A DNA stretch of 42,308 nt from Gammaproteobacteria bacterium (GTDB lineage Bacteria > Pseudomonadota > Gammaproteobacteria > S012-40), in contig JALUUH010000079.1 in the NCBI GenBank assembly GCA_027021445.1, positions 1 to 42,308 of the forward strand, in the 5' to 3' direction. Under the pieces are notes generated by a model, which worked only from the letters and a program-made list of their open reading frames with translations, did not search any database and had not been told where the DNA came from. The position numbers were made by a program, and so were the translations under genes. Positions 1-9,621 of the stretch are shown here, piece by piece (the stretch's first letter is position 1; every line of letters starts with the position of its first letter).

Positions 1-95
1 AGTACCGGCTTGCACCGTTTTTTGCCCAGACGCGGTTTTTCGCTTAGCGTTTTAGCTTGGTCAAAGATGGGTATGTGTTTTAGAGCGGCAGACAT
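1..95 (-). CDS. Partial ORF running off the left edge (MSAALKHIPIFDQAKTLSEKPRLGKKRCKPV...), unknown function
   Basis: Open minus-strand frame from ATG (complement 93-95) to the window edge; translated by eye; no family recognised. Confidence 0.25.
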   Translation of the reverse strand, partial: MSAALKHIPIFDQAKTLSEKPRLGKKRCKPV

Positions 96-160
96 GAAGA
101 CCTTTTTCCACTATCTGCAGGCCTGAGTCAAGAGACTGGTGGGCAATAGAGGCAAGAAGA

Positions 161-448
161 TCAGAACACCCGGTTTGTATCCCGTGAACCGTGTAACACA
201 TGGACTAACTCGATCCCGTTGGTATTGGCCCGGTAATACAAAATATATCGATCGACCGGAAAGCTTTTCAGATCGGGAGCTAGCTCCGGCCTATCGATAC
301 CGATTTCCGTGAACTCAGCAAGTTTCAAGGCTTTCTTTTCCAGCCGATCGAGGAAACGGTCAGCATTAACGGAACTGTCTTCAGCGATATACAGCCAGAT
401 ATCGAGCAGATCTTGCTCGGCTTCGGGTGAGGTGATCAGCGTTGGCAT
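161..448 (-). CDS. parE: RelE/ParE-family type II toxin
   Basis: 95 aa; N-terminal SPEAEQDLLDIWLYIAEDS and C-terminal 'YRANTNGIELVHVLHGSRD' typical of the ParE/RelE fold; directly downstream of a ParD-like gene. Confidence 0.85.
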   Translation of the reverse strand: MPTLITSPEAEQDLLDIWLYIAEDSSVNADRFLDRLEKKALKLAEFTEIGIDRPELAPDLKSFPVDRYILYYRANTNGIELVHVLHGSRDTNRVF

Positions 449-711
449 TATTGACCGCTTCCAGCCAGGCGTTTACGTCCCTTGGCTTTGATCGCCTTCA
501 TATCGAGGGGCTTACCCTGGTCATTATCCAAGGACTCCAGACCTTGGCGGATGTCTTTTCGCAATGCCTCCAACTTCATCGCCTGAAGGGCGTCTCGCTC
601 TTCCAGCAACCTTAGGGCTTCACGCACAACTTCACTCACCGAGTTGTACATGCCTTTCTCAACCTTTTGTTTTATATAAGTTTCTAGTTGGGGTGTTAGG
701 GATACATTCAT
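448..711 (-). CDS. parD: ParD-like (CopG/RHH) antitoxin
   Basis: 87 aa; 'MNVSLTPQLETYIKQKVEKGMYNSVSEVVREALRLLEERD' is a ParD-type ribbon-helix-helix sequence; overlaps the toxin start by 1 nt. Confidence 0.85.
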   Translation of the reverse strand: MNVSLTPQLETYIKQKVEKGMYNSVSEVVREALRLLEERDALQAMKLEALRKDIRQGLESLDNDQGKPLDMKAIKAKGRKRLAGSGQ

Positions 712-891
712 GGTCTTGGCCTCTATGTTCAGGATTCAGATACTGTCGTAATTATAGCAATCTTTGCTAATCTTTGTTATCGGTCTTTTTTCCCTTATTT
801 GAAGACTTAAGTCATGAGACCACCGGGTGTTGGGGATGAGAACGAGAGAAGTCGCTTTGTCTTTCTTTTTAGTCGCTGATTTTTTCTTGAA

Positions 892-936
892 CCAGGGCAC
901 GGCTGCGCCCTGGCATCAAAGCCGGTTACCCGGCTT
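892..936. repeat. Two tandem GC-rich hairpins
   Basis: CCAGGGC(892-898)/GCCCTGG(907-913) and AAGCCGG(919-925)/CCGGCTT(930-936). Confidence 0.5.
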
Positions 937-1860
937 CGATCAGATGCATGCAATCTCTTTTGATGAGTCTGACGTAGTGTTGCCAGTTATCGAGCCGATC
1001 CCAGGCATCGATGACATCGGGGTAACTTTCGGGTAGGTAGTCCATGCGGCTGAGAAATTAATAAGCTCCCATTAATGTGTACAGATTTACTTGACCACTT
1101 CATCGGTTAAGAATTTAATAGTTTCAGATTTTTTAACTATTATCGGTATCGGTTTAGGCGTTACCCATTTTTTTCTTTGTCATAAGAATCTCTTCATCTG
1201 AATCAAATTAAAATTTTTACTACAATACAGTATTGAAAATTGATAAACCTAATACTTTTTAGAGTATAAGGTCAATCTCTTTATACTTACTTAATCCTTC
1301 ATAACATCGTTCTATTTGAACATTACAAACATTTGAATCTAACGCTTTGCTTAAGTTTGAAACCACCATCGATTGATTAAACCCTACGCATGCAATCAAA
1401 GACATATTTACTACTCCCAAGTTTTATTTTTTATTAAACGAAATTACCATCCCGCTACTAAATATGCGTAATCACTCCCAACGGTATCTAATAAATAATT
1501 TATATATTTTCAAGGATCTTAAGAAAAACCTATCAAAATAAGTCAAGTATAAGTAATTCGCTGCTCACAACAATAATCAAGCGTGGAAATTCACTCTAAT
1601 ATCGTTAGCTCTTGCTCGTAATTACACCCAGAAGCACAATGATGCAATATCGCGTAGATACCATCTACATTCGCCCTTGCTAAGTGATGCAAGCTAGATT
1701 CGTAAAAAACCGATGAGTTAAATACTGAGGATGAGTTATGGTCAAATAGATTTTTAGCGTAGTTAATACAATATATTTTTTTCTGCATTTTTTTAATTGA
1801 ATAAACTATATTTTTTTAATTTTTTTAATACCTAGTACTTTAGTACTAAGAGATTAACAT

Positions 1861-2847
1861 TCAAGTACTATGCGCGCGATTCACAAACTTATCTCGATAA
1901 AACTCAATAAACGCTCGGGTTTTTGCGGGTAGATATTTGCGATTTGAATACAATACAAATATTTGATCTAGATGCAGATTTTTAACTTTTATATGATACT
2001 CCGACATGAGTGGTACAAGCTCTTCGGTTTGCAGCAAATCATTGATCAGTAGATCGGGCAATAAAGAGATACCGAGTTCTTGTTTTAGCGCTGTTAACAA
2101 CACCGTAACCACATTGGTATTGATATTCCCGGAGACTTGGATTGTTTGCATTGGAGTTGTTGGTTTAGATTCTTTTTGGTTCGGTTTTTTTTGCTCGGTA
2201 GCATAGAATTCCCATTCATCATTCGCATTGTATAGAATACAATTATGATTCAATAAATCTCGTGGTGTTTGCGGTATTCCGTGTAACGCAAGATACTTCG
2301 GTGACGCACACAAAACCATTCGAATAGATGCGAGAGGTACTGCAACATAACTGCTATCCGTGAGTGAACCCACTCGAACAACTAAATCAAGACCTTCGTC
2401 GACCACATCTTGAATGACTTCGGTGCACTGAATATCTAATTCAATTTCAGGATACAACTCAAGAAACTCCGCAAGATAAGGGGTAATTTTAAGATCAGTC
2501 CATAACAAGGGGGCGCCGATTCGCAGCAAGCCTGAGGCGGTTTCTTTAAACCCAGCGATGGACTGACTTGCGGCAGAGACATCACGCAGTATTTGCCGCG
2601 CTTTTTCACAGTATACTTGGCCTGCTTCAGTCAAGCTAAGCCGACGCGTGGTACGTTGCAATAAACGCACTCCTAGATGCTCTTCTAATGCATTCACTTG
2701 GCGAGAAACAGAGGGTTGAGACACCCCCAGTCTACGTGCACTTTCTGAAAATCCGCCACTGTCAGCGACTGAAACGAACACCTGCATACATTTAAGTAAA
2801 TGACTATTATCCATTTTTTTGAGAAGTCGACCCAGCTCTATTAACAA
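1861..2847 (-). CDS. LysR-family transcriptional regulator
   Basis: 328 aa; N-terminal HTH 'FSESARRLGVSQPSVSRQVNALEEHLGVRLLQRTTRRLSLTEAG' and LysR substrate-binding domain; likely internal start near MDNSHLLKCMQVF. Confidence 0.93.
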   Translation of the reverse strand: MLIELGRLLKKMDNSHLLKCMQVFVSVADSGGFSESARRLGVSQPSVSRQVNALEEHLGVRLLQRTTRRLSLTEAGQVYCEKARQILRDVSAASQSIAGFKETASGLLRIGAPLLWTDLKITPYLAEFLELYPEIELDIQCTEVIQDVVDEGLDLVVRVGSLTDSSYVAVPLASIRMVLCASPKYLALHGIPQTPRDLLNHNCILYNANDEWEFYATEQKKPNQKESKPTTPMQTIQVSGNINTNVVTVLLTALKQELGISLLPDLLINDLLQTEELVPLMSEYHIKVKNLHLDQIFVLYSNRKYLPAKTRAFIEFYRDKFVNRAHST

Positions 2848-3096
2848 TAGACTATTTATTCACCAAATGTATAAGTTCTATAAATAAAAAGACTATTGTG
2901 TCTGTTTTAATTATAAATAATAATACTCTCACTTTTTCCAACAGCCAAGGAAAAAATATGAACGCTTGATGGATTCTAATCTGCAAATAAACACATCCTG
3001 AGCATTTTAATCCACGATAAGCATGAATAAATCTACACTCTTGCCAACACCTTAAAAATACCCTCTTTTATGCTTAAGCTAATTTAGGAGATAGTC

Positions 3097-3630
3097 ATGA
3101 AAATCAATCAAACGATGCCACAAATAATATTGCCAGCAATCGACGATTCACAGTTCGATAGTCATTCATTAATAGGTAAAAATTATTTACTGACTTTTTT
3201 CCGGTTTGCCACTTGTCCGTTTTGTAATATGCGCATGTCACAGTTGGTACGGGCAAAGTCTGAACTAGGGGAGGACTTTGAAATTGTTGCTATATTTGAA
3301 TCTGAAATTGAACATTTGAAAAAACACGCAAATAAACATTTTGCAAAATTTCCGATACTTGCTGACTATGAGCGCCAATACTATCAATCATTCGGGGTAA
3401 AAAAATCGCTGACAGGTGGACTAAAAGGAATGTTATTTCGGCTGCCAACCCTAATGACAGCGATGTTCCGAGGTTATCTCCCGCGTGAGATTTCATCTCG
3501 AGCTCTTATCATGCCACTATCGCTGCTGGTCGATAAACAGGGCGTTATTCAGGCCATCTATCACGGCAAAGATGAGGGTGACCATATGCCTTTAGAGCAG
3601 GTAGTGGAATTCGCTAAAAAACAAGCTTAA
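3097..3630 (+). CDS. Peroxiredoxin-like (AhpC/TSA, thioredoxin-fold) protein
   Basis: 177 aa; 'FFRFATCPFCNMRMSQL' CxxC active-site region, 'PILADYERQYYQSFGV'; divergent from the LysR gene. Confidence 0.85.
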   Translation: MKINQTMPQIILPAIDDSQFDSHSLIGKNYLLTFFRFATCPFCNMRMSQLVRAKSELGEDFEIVAIFESEIEHLKKHANKHFAKFPILADYERQYYQSFGVKKSLTGGLKGMLFRLPTLMTAMFRGYLPREISSRALIMPLSLLVDKQGVIQAIYHGKDEGDHMPLEQVVEFAKKQA

Positions 3631-3920
3631 AAGTTTCACCGGGATCGTCAAGCACATTCGGCATACGTATTTGCATTTTAATCAATAACATAACGAAGCT
3701 TTGAAGCGGTCAACTGAGGTTTAATGCAAGTGCCAAATCAAGCTGAGTCAGCCCCCGATTATAGTTCCTTGTCAAGCTGCCAAATCCCTAGGCGTGAATG
3801 GGTAAAACTTTCCGCACTCATCGATTATTCCAACGCTAATATTTACTTTCGATTCCACCAGTTTTATATTTTTCAACATAGAAAAACGTAGTTTTATAGT
3901 TACAAATACCAAAGACATCA

Positions 3921-4358
3921 TCACCATGACGTGGACAACTTAAGATTCAATACCTTCACTGAATCATCTACTTCGCTACGCATAATAAATCCCATAGCCT
4001 GAGGCTGTTGGGCCACCCATTTTTTGATCACAACATCGCGTCCAATCACTTCAGGCGGCATGCCTTTCCCAGTAAAAATTAAACGTGACCAGTAAGATTT
4101 CAACTTCGCTTCACTCCGCCCAATAATACGATCAGAAAAAAGCCTGCGACTTTCTGTTCCTGTTGGCTGGTCACCAGGAATAGCTTTTTTTCCATCAGGA
4201 AACGTTTTTTTCTTTCCCAGATACATTTTCTGCACATCATCTACAGAAATTTCAGTTAACGGATTGGAAGGATGAACTATAATCACTAGGTCTGCGTGAC
4301 TTATGCTCACATAAAAAAATGATAAAGCGATCAGAATTGACTTTGAAAATTGTTTCAT
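3921..4358 (-). CDS. Small single-domain PstS-like periplasmic substrate-binding protein
   Basis: 145 aa with signal peptide; 'HPSNPLTEISVDDVQKMYLGKKKTFPDGKKAIPGDQ...LFSDRIIGRSEAKLKSYWSRLIFTGKGMPPEVI..QPQAMGFI' typical of short phosphate-ABC-type SBP-like proteins. Confidence 0.85.
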   Translation of the reverse strand: MKQFSKSILIALSFFYVSISHADLVIIVHPSNPLTEISVDDVQKMYLGKKKTFPDGKKAIPGDQPTGTESRRLFSDRIIGRSEAKLKSYWSRLIFTGKGMPPEVIGRDVVIKKWVAQQPQAMGFIMRSEVDDSVKVLNLKLSTSW

Positions 4359-4372
4359 TTTAAATATCCTTT

Positions 4373-5518
4373 TTAAAAAACAGTTGTCAAAGCCATTTGC
4401 AGCAATGACGCATTGTTAGCCGAATCACGTTTATTGTTATAGCGAGTGAACTCCGCTTTTAACGCAGTCGACTCACCCATTTCCCAGCGAACACCGAACG
4501 TATAAAACGCGCTTTTGTCCTCCACCATAGCAAAGGCTTCTTGTGTACCCATTACTAACTCATCCAACGGCGTGCCAGTATTTTGCGGAACGCTACTAAG
4601 AATACTACGGTCAGCGACATTTTCATCCTCACCATAGGTAAAATGAAATAATACTGGACCAAAGTGTTTACCTACGCTCACATAAAAAGAATCTTGGTCG
4701 GGTAAAATATTATTACCCGGTTGGACTCGTGTAATTTCAGCCACAAGCAAATAATTTTTAGAATCGAACGTAATGCCTAAACCAGCATAATCAGCAAGAT
4801 CATTTAAGGCTTCCAGTTTATCAGCAACGTCTTGATATGGCGTCGCACGCCAGCCATCATAAAGCGACTGCATTGGGGTAACGGGAACCGTTAAATTTGT
4901 TCTTGAATAGCTAGATCTTAGCGTTAACCATTTGTGACTAATAGACCAGGAGGCCGCGAAAAAATTGCTAAATTCAAGATTTTCTTCTAGGCCAAGATGT
5001 ATTGCTGGGTCACGATTTCGGCCGTAAGTAACGTGTAAGGTCGAATCCAATTTTCCAATCGAACTATTGTAAACTGAACCAATGCCATCAAACACATCAA
5101 ACACCAGACTATAAACCCCACTAGGTGGTTTTATCCAATGATAAGCATAAGACACATCCAGGAAATCGGAATATATATAAAAAGGTGCACGTTGACGACC
5201 AAATAATAGTCGCCAATTATCGGTTACTTCGTAACTTAAAAAAGCCCATTCCGTATCCAACTTCCAGGAATCCACACCTCGAGCAAGAAACTGAGTCGTT
5301 GCCGACCAACCTTTTCCCAGTTCACTCGACGCCTGTATACCAAAAAGTGAACTTTTATCAGCGCTTGGTTTATCATCATACCCTTCTAGCACTTGACTTT
5401 TTCCCGCAGTAAATCCTCCCGCGATCGTTGCAAATCCCGAAAGTTTAATATCACCCGCGATTAGATTCAACGGCGATAATATTGCCGCTATCACTAATAT
5501 GCTGCTAATTTGTTTCAT
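4373..5518 (-). CDS. Outer-membrane porin-like beta-barrel protein
   Basis: ORF 4373-5554; likely start MKQISSILVIAAILSPLNLIAG (signal peptide) at 5518; alternating beta pattern 'GDIKLSGFATIAGGF', 'NWRLLFGRQRAPFY', ending in F. Confidence 0.8.
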   Translation of the reverse strand: MKQISSILVIAAILSPLNLIAGDIKLSGFATIAGGFTAGKSQVLEGYDDKPSADKSSLFGIQASSELGKGWSATTQFLARGVDSWKLDTEWAFLSYEVTDNWRLLFGRQRAPFYIYSDFLDVSYAYHWIKPPSGVYSLVFDVFDGIGSVYNSSIGKLDSTLHVTYGRNRDPAIHLGLEENLEFSNFFAASWSISHKWLTLRSSYSRTNLTVPVTPMQSLYDGWRATPYQDVADKLEALNDLADYAGLGITFDSKNYLLVAEITRVQPGNNILPDQDSFYVSVGKHFGPVLFHFTYGEDENVADRSILSSVPQNTGTPLDELVMGTQEAFAMVEDKSAFYTFGVRWEMGESTALKAEFTRYNNKRDSANNASLLQMALTTVF

Positions 5519-5676
5519 CTGTATCTCCCATCCTTTATTAGCAAAGTTCATCAATTTTTACGTAAACATAGAAAGCCATATACGGTAAAGATATTCCTTA
5601 CTATTTACGCCTAACAATGCTTCATTACTTCGTCCACAATTCATTATTTTTTCAAACCCATCGAGAATGAAACAAC

Positions 5677-7275
5677 TTAAAACAATTCAATCACCTCTTC
5701 ATTTTCTGGTTTTAGTTGCTTAGATTTATCGGAAAACCCTCCTACCAATGCTTCGAGTTGGATGGAGTATTGTGACAAGTCACCATTATCCGATATATTC
5801 TGTTTGGCCATCGCCGCTGCTTCATACACACTTTTTTCGATTCGTATAATAGCTTCTTGAATATCTGCAGCCATCTGCCGTTGCTGGTTCGCAAGGTCTG
5901 CGCTAACCGCGCTACTGCTATGAATATCCCCAATGCTATTGGCAATGTGCTTAAAGGTCTCACCTGCCTGCCTTATTTGCTGCTGACTTTGAACCGCCTT
6001 ATTTTCGTTGTACTCCATACTGCCTACCGCCTGATCGCTACCCGATTTGATGGTTCCTATTAAACCGCGAATTTCCTTGGTAGCATCCGTAGTACGTCGC
6101 GAAAGATTACGCACTTCGTCCGCCACCACCGCAAAACCTCTACCATGCTCACCAGCACGAGCAGCCTCAATAGCCGCATTCAATGCCAGCAAATTCGTTT
6201 GCTCGGCGATGCCTACAATCATATCCAACACCTTGCTAATACTGGTATTCTTTTCTGCTAAGTCGCTAACAATGATTCTTGTCTCCGCTACATTGTTTTT
6301 TAACTCATCCATACTGCTAACCGCGATTTCTATCACCTCACGCCCCTCATCTGCTTGCTGTTGGATCTGTTTTGCCTGCTGGGCAACATTCCCCACTTCA
6401 TTGCTTACATGGGCACTCGTTTTCGCCAATTGCTCAATATTTTGGGTAAATCCGGCAATTGCAGATGCCTGGCTTTCTACCGAGGAGCTAGTGGTCTCTG
6501 TAATTTTCTGTGCTCTTATACTACTGCTGGATAGACCCTGGGAAACACTAAGAATCTGTTCCACCATGTCTTTCAGTTTTTTTACAAACTGATTAAAAGA
6601 TTGCGCAACCTGGGACACTTCGTCTTTGCCTTCTGCTGGCAAAACAACATTAAAATCCACCTCGCCCTGTACCAGACCATGCATGGTATCCTTCAGGGAA
6701 ATCAGTTGTTTCATCTGGTGATTTAGATACCAGCGATTCAAAATAGCAATCAGCATAATTCCCAACAAGCCACCCATAATCATCTCGTAAACCAGGATGT
6801 ATGCTTCTTTTTCTAGCGACCCAGCATCAATACCGAGTTCCAACCGTCCGTAACTCTCATCACCCACGATGATGTCTGAATTCACATCAAAAACACCATC
6901 GTTATGTGTACCTATGCTATTTTCATCACTTAAAAAGGGCTGCTGCAGCAAATTATTTTTGTCCTGACTTACTAGAACGTCACCCTTTTCATCCAAAATT
7001 CGTACAAATAAAATATCTTTCCCTTCCAATAAAATCGATGCGAAGGCATCTAAAATAACGATCTCACGTTTGATAATCGAAGAAGAAATAGCCGCAGCGC
7101 TTACCAAAACCAAGGTCTGGCTACGCTCCTTCATCTCTTTATGATGAGCATCAAGATAAGCCATTAGCATATAACCCAGCAGCAACACCAGTACAACGCA
7201 CATCAGCACAATATTGCCTATTAGGATTTTCCCCCCGAGAGACAAAAACGACTTCTTATGCCAAAATTTCAGCAT
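5677..7275 (-). CDS. Methyl-accepting chemotaxis protein with single periplasmic sensor domain, HAMP and MCP signalling domain
   Basis: 532 aa; two TM segments, HAMP, hairpin tip '[37 protein letters not shown]'. Confidence 0.95.
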   Translation of the reverse strand: MLKFWHKKSFLSLGGKILIGNIVLMCVVLVLLLGYMLMAYLDAHHKEMKERSQTLVLVSAAAISSSIIKREIVILDAFASILLEGKDILFVRILDEKGDVLVSQDKNNLLQQPFLSDENSIGTHNDGVFDVNSDIIVGDESYGRLELGIDAGSLEKEAYILVYEMIMGGLLGIMLIAILNRWYLNHQMKQLISLKDTMHGLVQGEVDFNVVLPAEGKDEVSQVAQSFNQFVKKLKDMVEQILSVSQGLSSSSIRAQKITETTSSSVESQASAIAGFTQNIEQLAKTSAHVSNEVGNVAQQAKQIQQQADEGREVIEIAVSSMDELKNNVAETRIIVSDLAEKNTSISKVLDMIVGIAEQTNLLALNAAIEAARAGEHGRGFAVVADEVRNLSRRTTDATKEIRGLIGTIKSGSDQAVGSMEYNENKAVQSQQQIRQAGETFKHIANSIGDIHSSSAVSADLANQQRQMAADIQEAIIRIEKSVYEAAAMAKQNISDNGDLSQYSIQLEALVGGFSDKSKQLKPENEEVIELF

Positions 7276-7489
7276 AGAAATTTCAAGACCTCTAGTTCTT
7301 GTAGAGACATATCACCGTGATGACTAATATTTTTATCGGACATATAAATATAAAATTTACCGACATTTAGATTCATGATTGCTATACCGAAATTACCTAA
7401 TATCTTCGCGGAATATATTGCGTCACTTTAATCTCGTACGCATTGGGCATAACGGCAAAAAATATGACCATCTTTAGTTAGACAAGCAA

Positions 7490-8038
7490 TTGCGGAAAGC
7501 AAAGGGAAGAAAAAAACAGCGAATGCATTTCTGTGTGAAAATGTTCAGCAAAAATGGAAAGTTTCTGGTCATTGCTATGATCTTGGTTGAGACCACATCG
7601 AGGTATCTCACAAAAAAATCACCTGATTATCTGAGTTTTTTCGAACATGTGCACAACGTGTGTAAACGAGGTAAAGCCGTACTAACATTGATCGGCAACT
7701 TCTCAATGCACCCAGATTTGATAGACCAGGATCTGACTGCTTATTTTAATCGTCACAACCGTATTGCTATGAATGAGAATGAAAAAACATCGATTGAGTT
7801 TCCGCTTATGGGCGAATGGAAGTATTTAAGGCCTCCTGGACATCACCCTTTTGCTTTCGATTTTGTTAAAACGGATGAAAAACGGAAAAATTATTCTAAA
7901 TGAAGTAAATTAAATTATTTTTTTAGTAATATTCTCTCTGATCAATATTATTGCTGGGATCAACCTGTTTACTCACCGGTTGATGGCGTTATTCTGCAAA
8001 GGTTTTACCATTTGTGTTTAATGAATATCAGGAATTAG
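7490..8038 (+). pseudogene. M23-type peptidase relic interrupted by an in-frame TGA
   Basis: ORF 7490-7903 ends '...FPLMGEWKYLRPPGHHPFAFDFVKTDEKRKNYSK*'; after TGA 7901-7903 the same frame continues 'SKLNYFFSNILSDQYYCWDQPVYSPVDGVILQ...' to TAG 8036-8038; 'PVYSPVDGVIL' is M23-like. Confidence 0.6.
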
Positions 8039-8157
8039 GTAATGACGGAAAAATGGAAAGTTAAAAAATTAAATGTACCAAAGGTCAAATCATTTGTAAG
8101 ACTGTGTTAACAGTGACAAGAAAAATAGTCCGAGAAGGCATACACATAAATCGAGTA

Positions 8158-8180
8158 GCCGGGAGTTTTTCTCTCCCAGC
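8158..8180. repeat. Short inverted repeat (possible terminator-like hairpin)
   Basis: CCGGGAG-TTTTTCT-CTCCCAG. Confidence 0.4.
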
Positions 8181-8208
8181 CACCATATCGTGCAAATTCG
8201 CAATTTTT

Positions 8209-8703
8209 TTAGTTTATTGATATACAAATATCTATGTCAGTTTGATTTTTATAATATTCGTAATCTGTTTTATAAGCTCTTTTATATTCTGAATTTTCAT
8301 CGCCAAAGTATTGCCAGACTTTTCCCCAAGTTTCTATAACTGCCTGAACTCTTGCATTGTCATCTTGTGTTTTTGCTTTGGCTTCAAAGATTAAGTATTT
8401 CCCTTTTTGAATGATGGCTTTATCAAGCGCGTTGTTATTTTTTTCGCATCCTGCTAACACATCAAATTCACCATTTGCATCTGATTCATAATTGTAATAA
8501 ACACCATAAACTTTTTCACCATTTTGATAATCAACAGTGACTTCATTATCAAATTTTTGCCAAGTTTTACCTATTTTGGCAGTTTCTGAATTCATTTCAT
8601 TTGCATTAGTTGTCCTTATTGATATCCCATATATAATTTTTTCTTCAACTTCTACTATTTTCATAATTTTCCTTTGTACTGATTTGTTTAATGATAAAAC
8701 CAC
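8209..8703 (-). CDS. Stand-alone GyrI-like / AraC effector-binding domain protein
   Basis: 164 aa; probable start MKIVEVEEKIIYGISIRTTNANE; 'YGVYYNYESDANGEFDVLAGCE' and 'KYLIFEAKAK..VQAVIETWGKVWQYF' fit the effector-binding domain family. Confidence 0.7.
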   Translation of the reverse strand: MVLSLNKSVQRKIMKIVEVEEKIIYGISIRTTNANEMNSETAKIGKTWQKFDNEVTVDYQNGEKVYGVYYNYESDANGEFDVLAGCEKNNNALDKAIIQKGKYLIFEAKAKTQDDNARVQAVIETWGKVWQYFGDENSEYKRAYKTDYEYYKNQTDIDICISIN

Positions 8704-8737
8704 TATTTACAACATCGACTCTTGCAACTAATGGCTT

Positions 8738-8851
8738 ATTCGACTAAATGAGGCGAATCGAATATTGAACATATTTAACGAATTTAATCGGAAAATCTGA
8801 TCACCATGGATTGATCGCAGTAGGTCAGTCTGTTCTCGGACAGGCTCCTAG
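8738..8851. mobile_element. Partial copy of the MITE-like element found at 24058-24215 (left end missing)
   Basis: Shares 'TTCGACT.AATGAGGCGAAT', 'ATATTTAACGAATTTAATCGGAAAATC', 'GATTGATCGCAGTAGG' and 'CTGTTCTCGGACARGCTCCTAG' with the downstream copy. Confidence 0.8.
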
Positions 8852-9014
8852 GGCGGTTTCCCCCTGCGTTCACATTCATATATTTTTCCTAAATTTACTG
8901 CGTGCCTTAAATGGTAACCATACAATTATACTCTTTGCCTCCTGACACCGTATTGTCAGGAATGCATGGATTTATTTTTTTGGCCCTCTTACGCTAGGAA
9001 CCTTTCCGACCCAA

Positions 9015-9052
9015 AGTCCCCCGCACGTGCAGTTTCCCACATCCGGCTCCTC
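9015..9052 (-). other. Possible group II intron domain V relic
   Basis: Minus strand reads GAGGAGCCGGATGTGGGAAACTGCACGTGCGGGGGACTTT, resembling the GAGCCG...GAAA...CAC..GCGG hairpin of domain V. Confidence 0.35.
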
Positions 9053-9228
9053 GCTTGTACTTGCTGCTGAGTCGGTTATATTTATTACAATCAACAACAT
9101 AGAAATTCTCCTTGGCACTTAACTGTGGACTAGCAGAATTGAAATATGTGAGCTAATTAATCCGGCTTTAGACGACGGGTTCAAAGAATTTTAACTAATC
9201 ATCAGTAAGATAGTAATCAGAAAACTCT

Positions 9229-9591
9229 TTGGTAAATCTGATGATGAAAGAAAGAAGAATGGCCCACAGGGCTAGTGCAAATAATCGAGTTAGCATTTAC
9301 ACGGTGTCTGGCGAAGTCCATAAAGCAAATTTAACGAATATTTCAGCGACTGGATTGGCAATAATATTTTCTGCTCCAGCGGATGTTGGCGCTAAGCTTT
9401 TGCTTAAATTTAGCTTGTTTATTGGCAACAAGCGGAAAGAGTTTAAGATTGGGTGTGTCGTTGAACATTCTCACCTTAAAGGCAATCAGTATTATATTGG
9501 AGTTTCGTTTTTCAGCAATACTCAGGCGCAGGAAGATGATATTATTGCGTATGTTGAAGAACGGAATAATTTGCAAAGTCTTGCAGGATAG
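9229..9591 (+). CDS. PilZ-domain protein (putative c-di-GMP receptor)
   Basis: 120 aa; 'RMAHR' (RxxxR) and 'NISATG' (D/NxSxxG) motifs in PilZ spacing. Confidence 0.8.
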   Translation: MVNLMMKERRMAHRASANNRVSIYTVSGEVHKANLTNISATGLAIIFSAPADVGAKLLLKFSLFIGNKRKEFKIGCVVEHSHLKGNQYYIGVSFFSNTQAQEDDIIAYVEERNNLQSLAG

Positions 9592-9621
9592 AGATCAGGG
9601 AAGTTGTTGCGTACCTATTCC

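Noticed and set aside
892-936. Integron attC site next to parDE
   Set aside because: The hairpins lack recognisable RYYYAAC/GTTRRRY core sites
1591-1788. 65 aa minus-strand ORF
   Set aside because: AT-rich region, no recognisable similarity; insufficient support
3724-3891. 56-codon plus-strand frame (MQVPNQAESAPDYSSLSS...)
   Set aside because: Short, no recognised family and no clear ribosome-binding site; treated as intergenic
6047-6592. 181 aa plus-strand ORF
   Set aside because: Antisense to the well-supported MCP gene; composition mirrors the complementary coding strand and no family signature is visible
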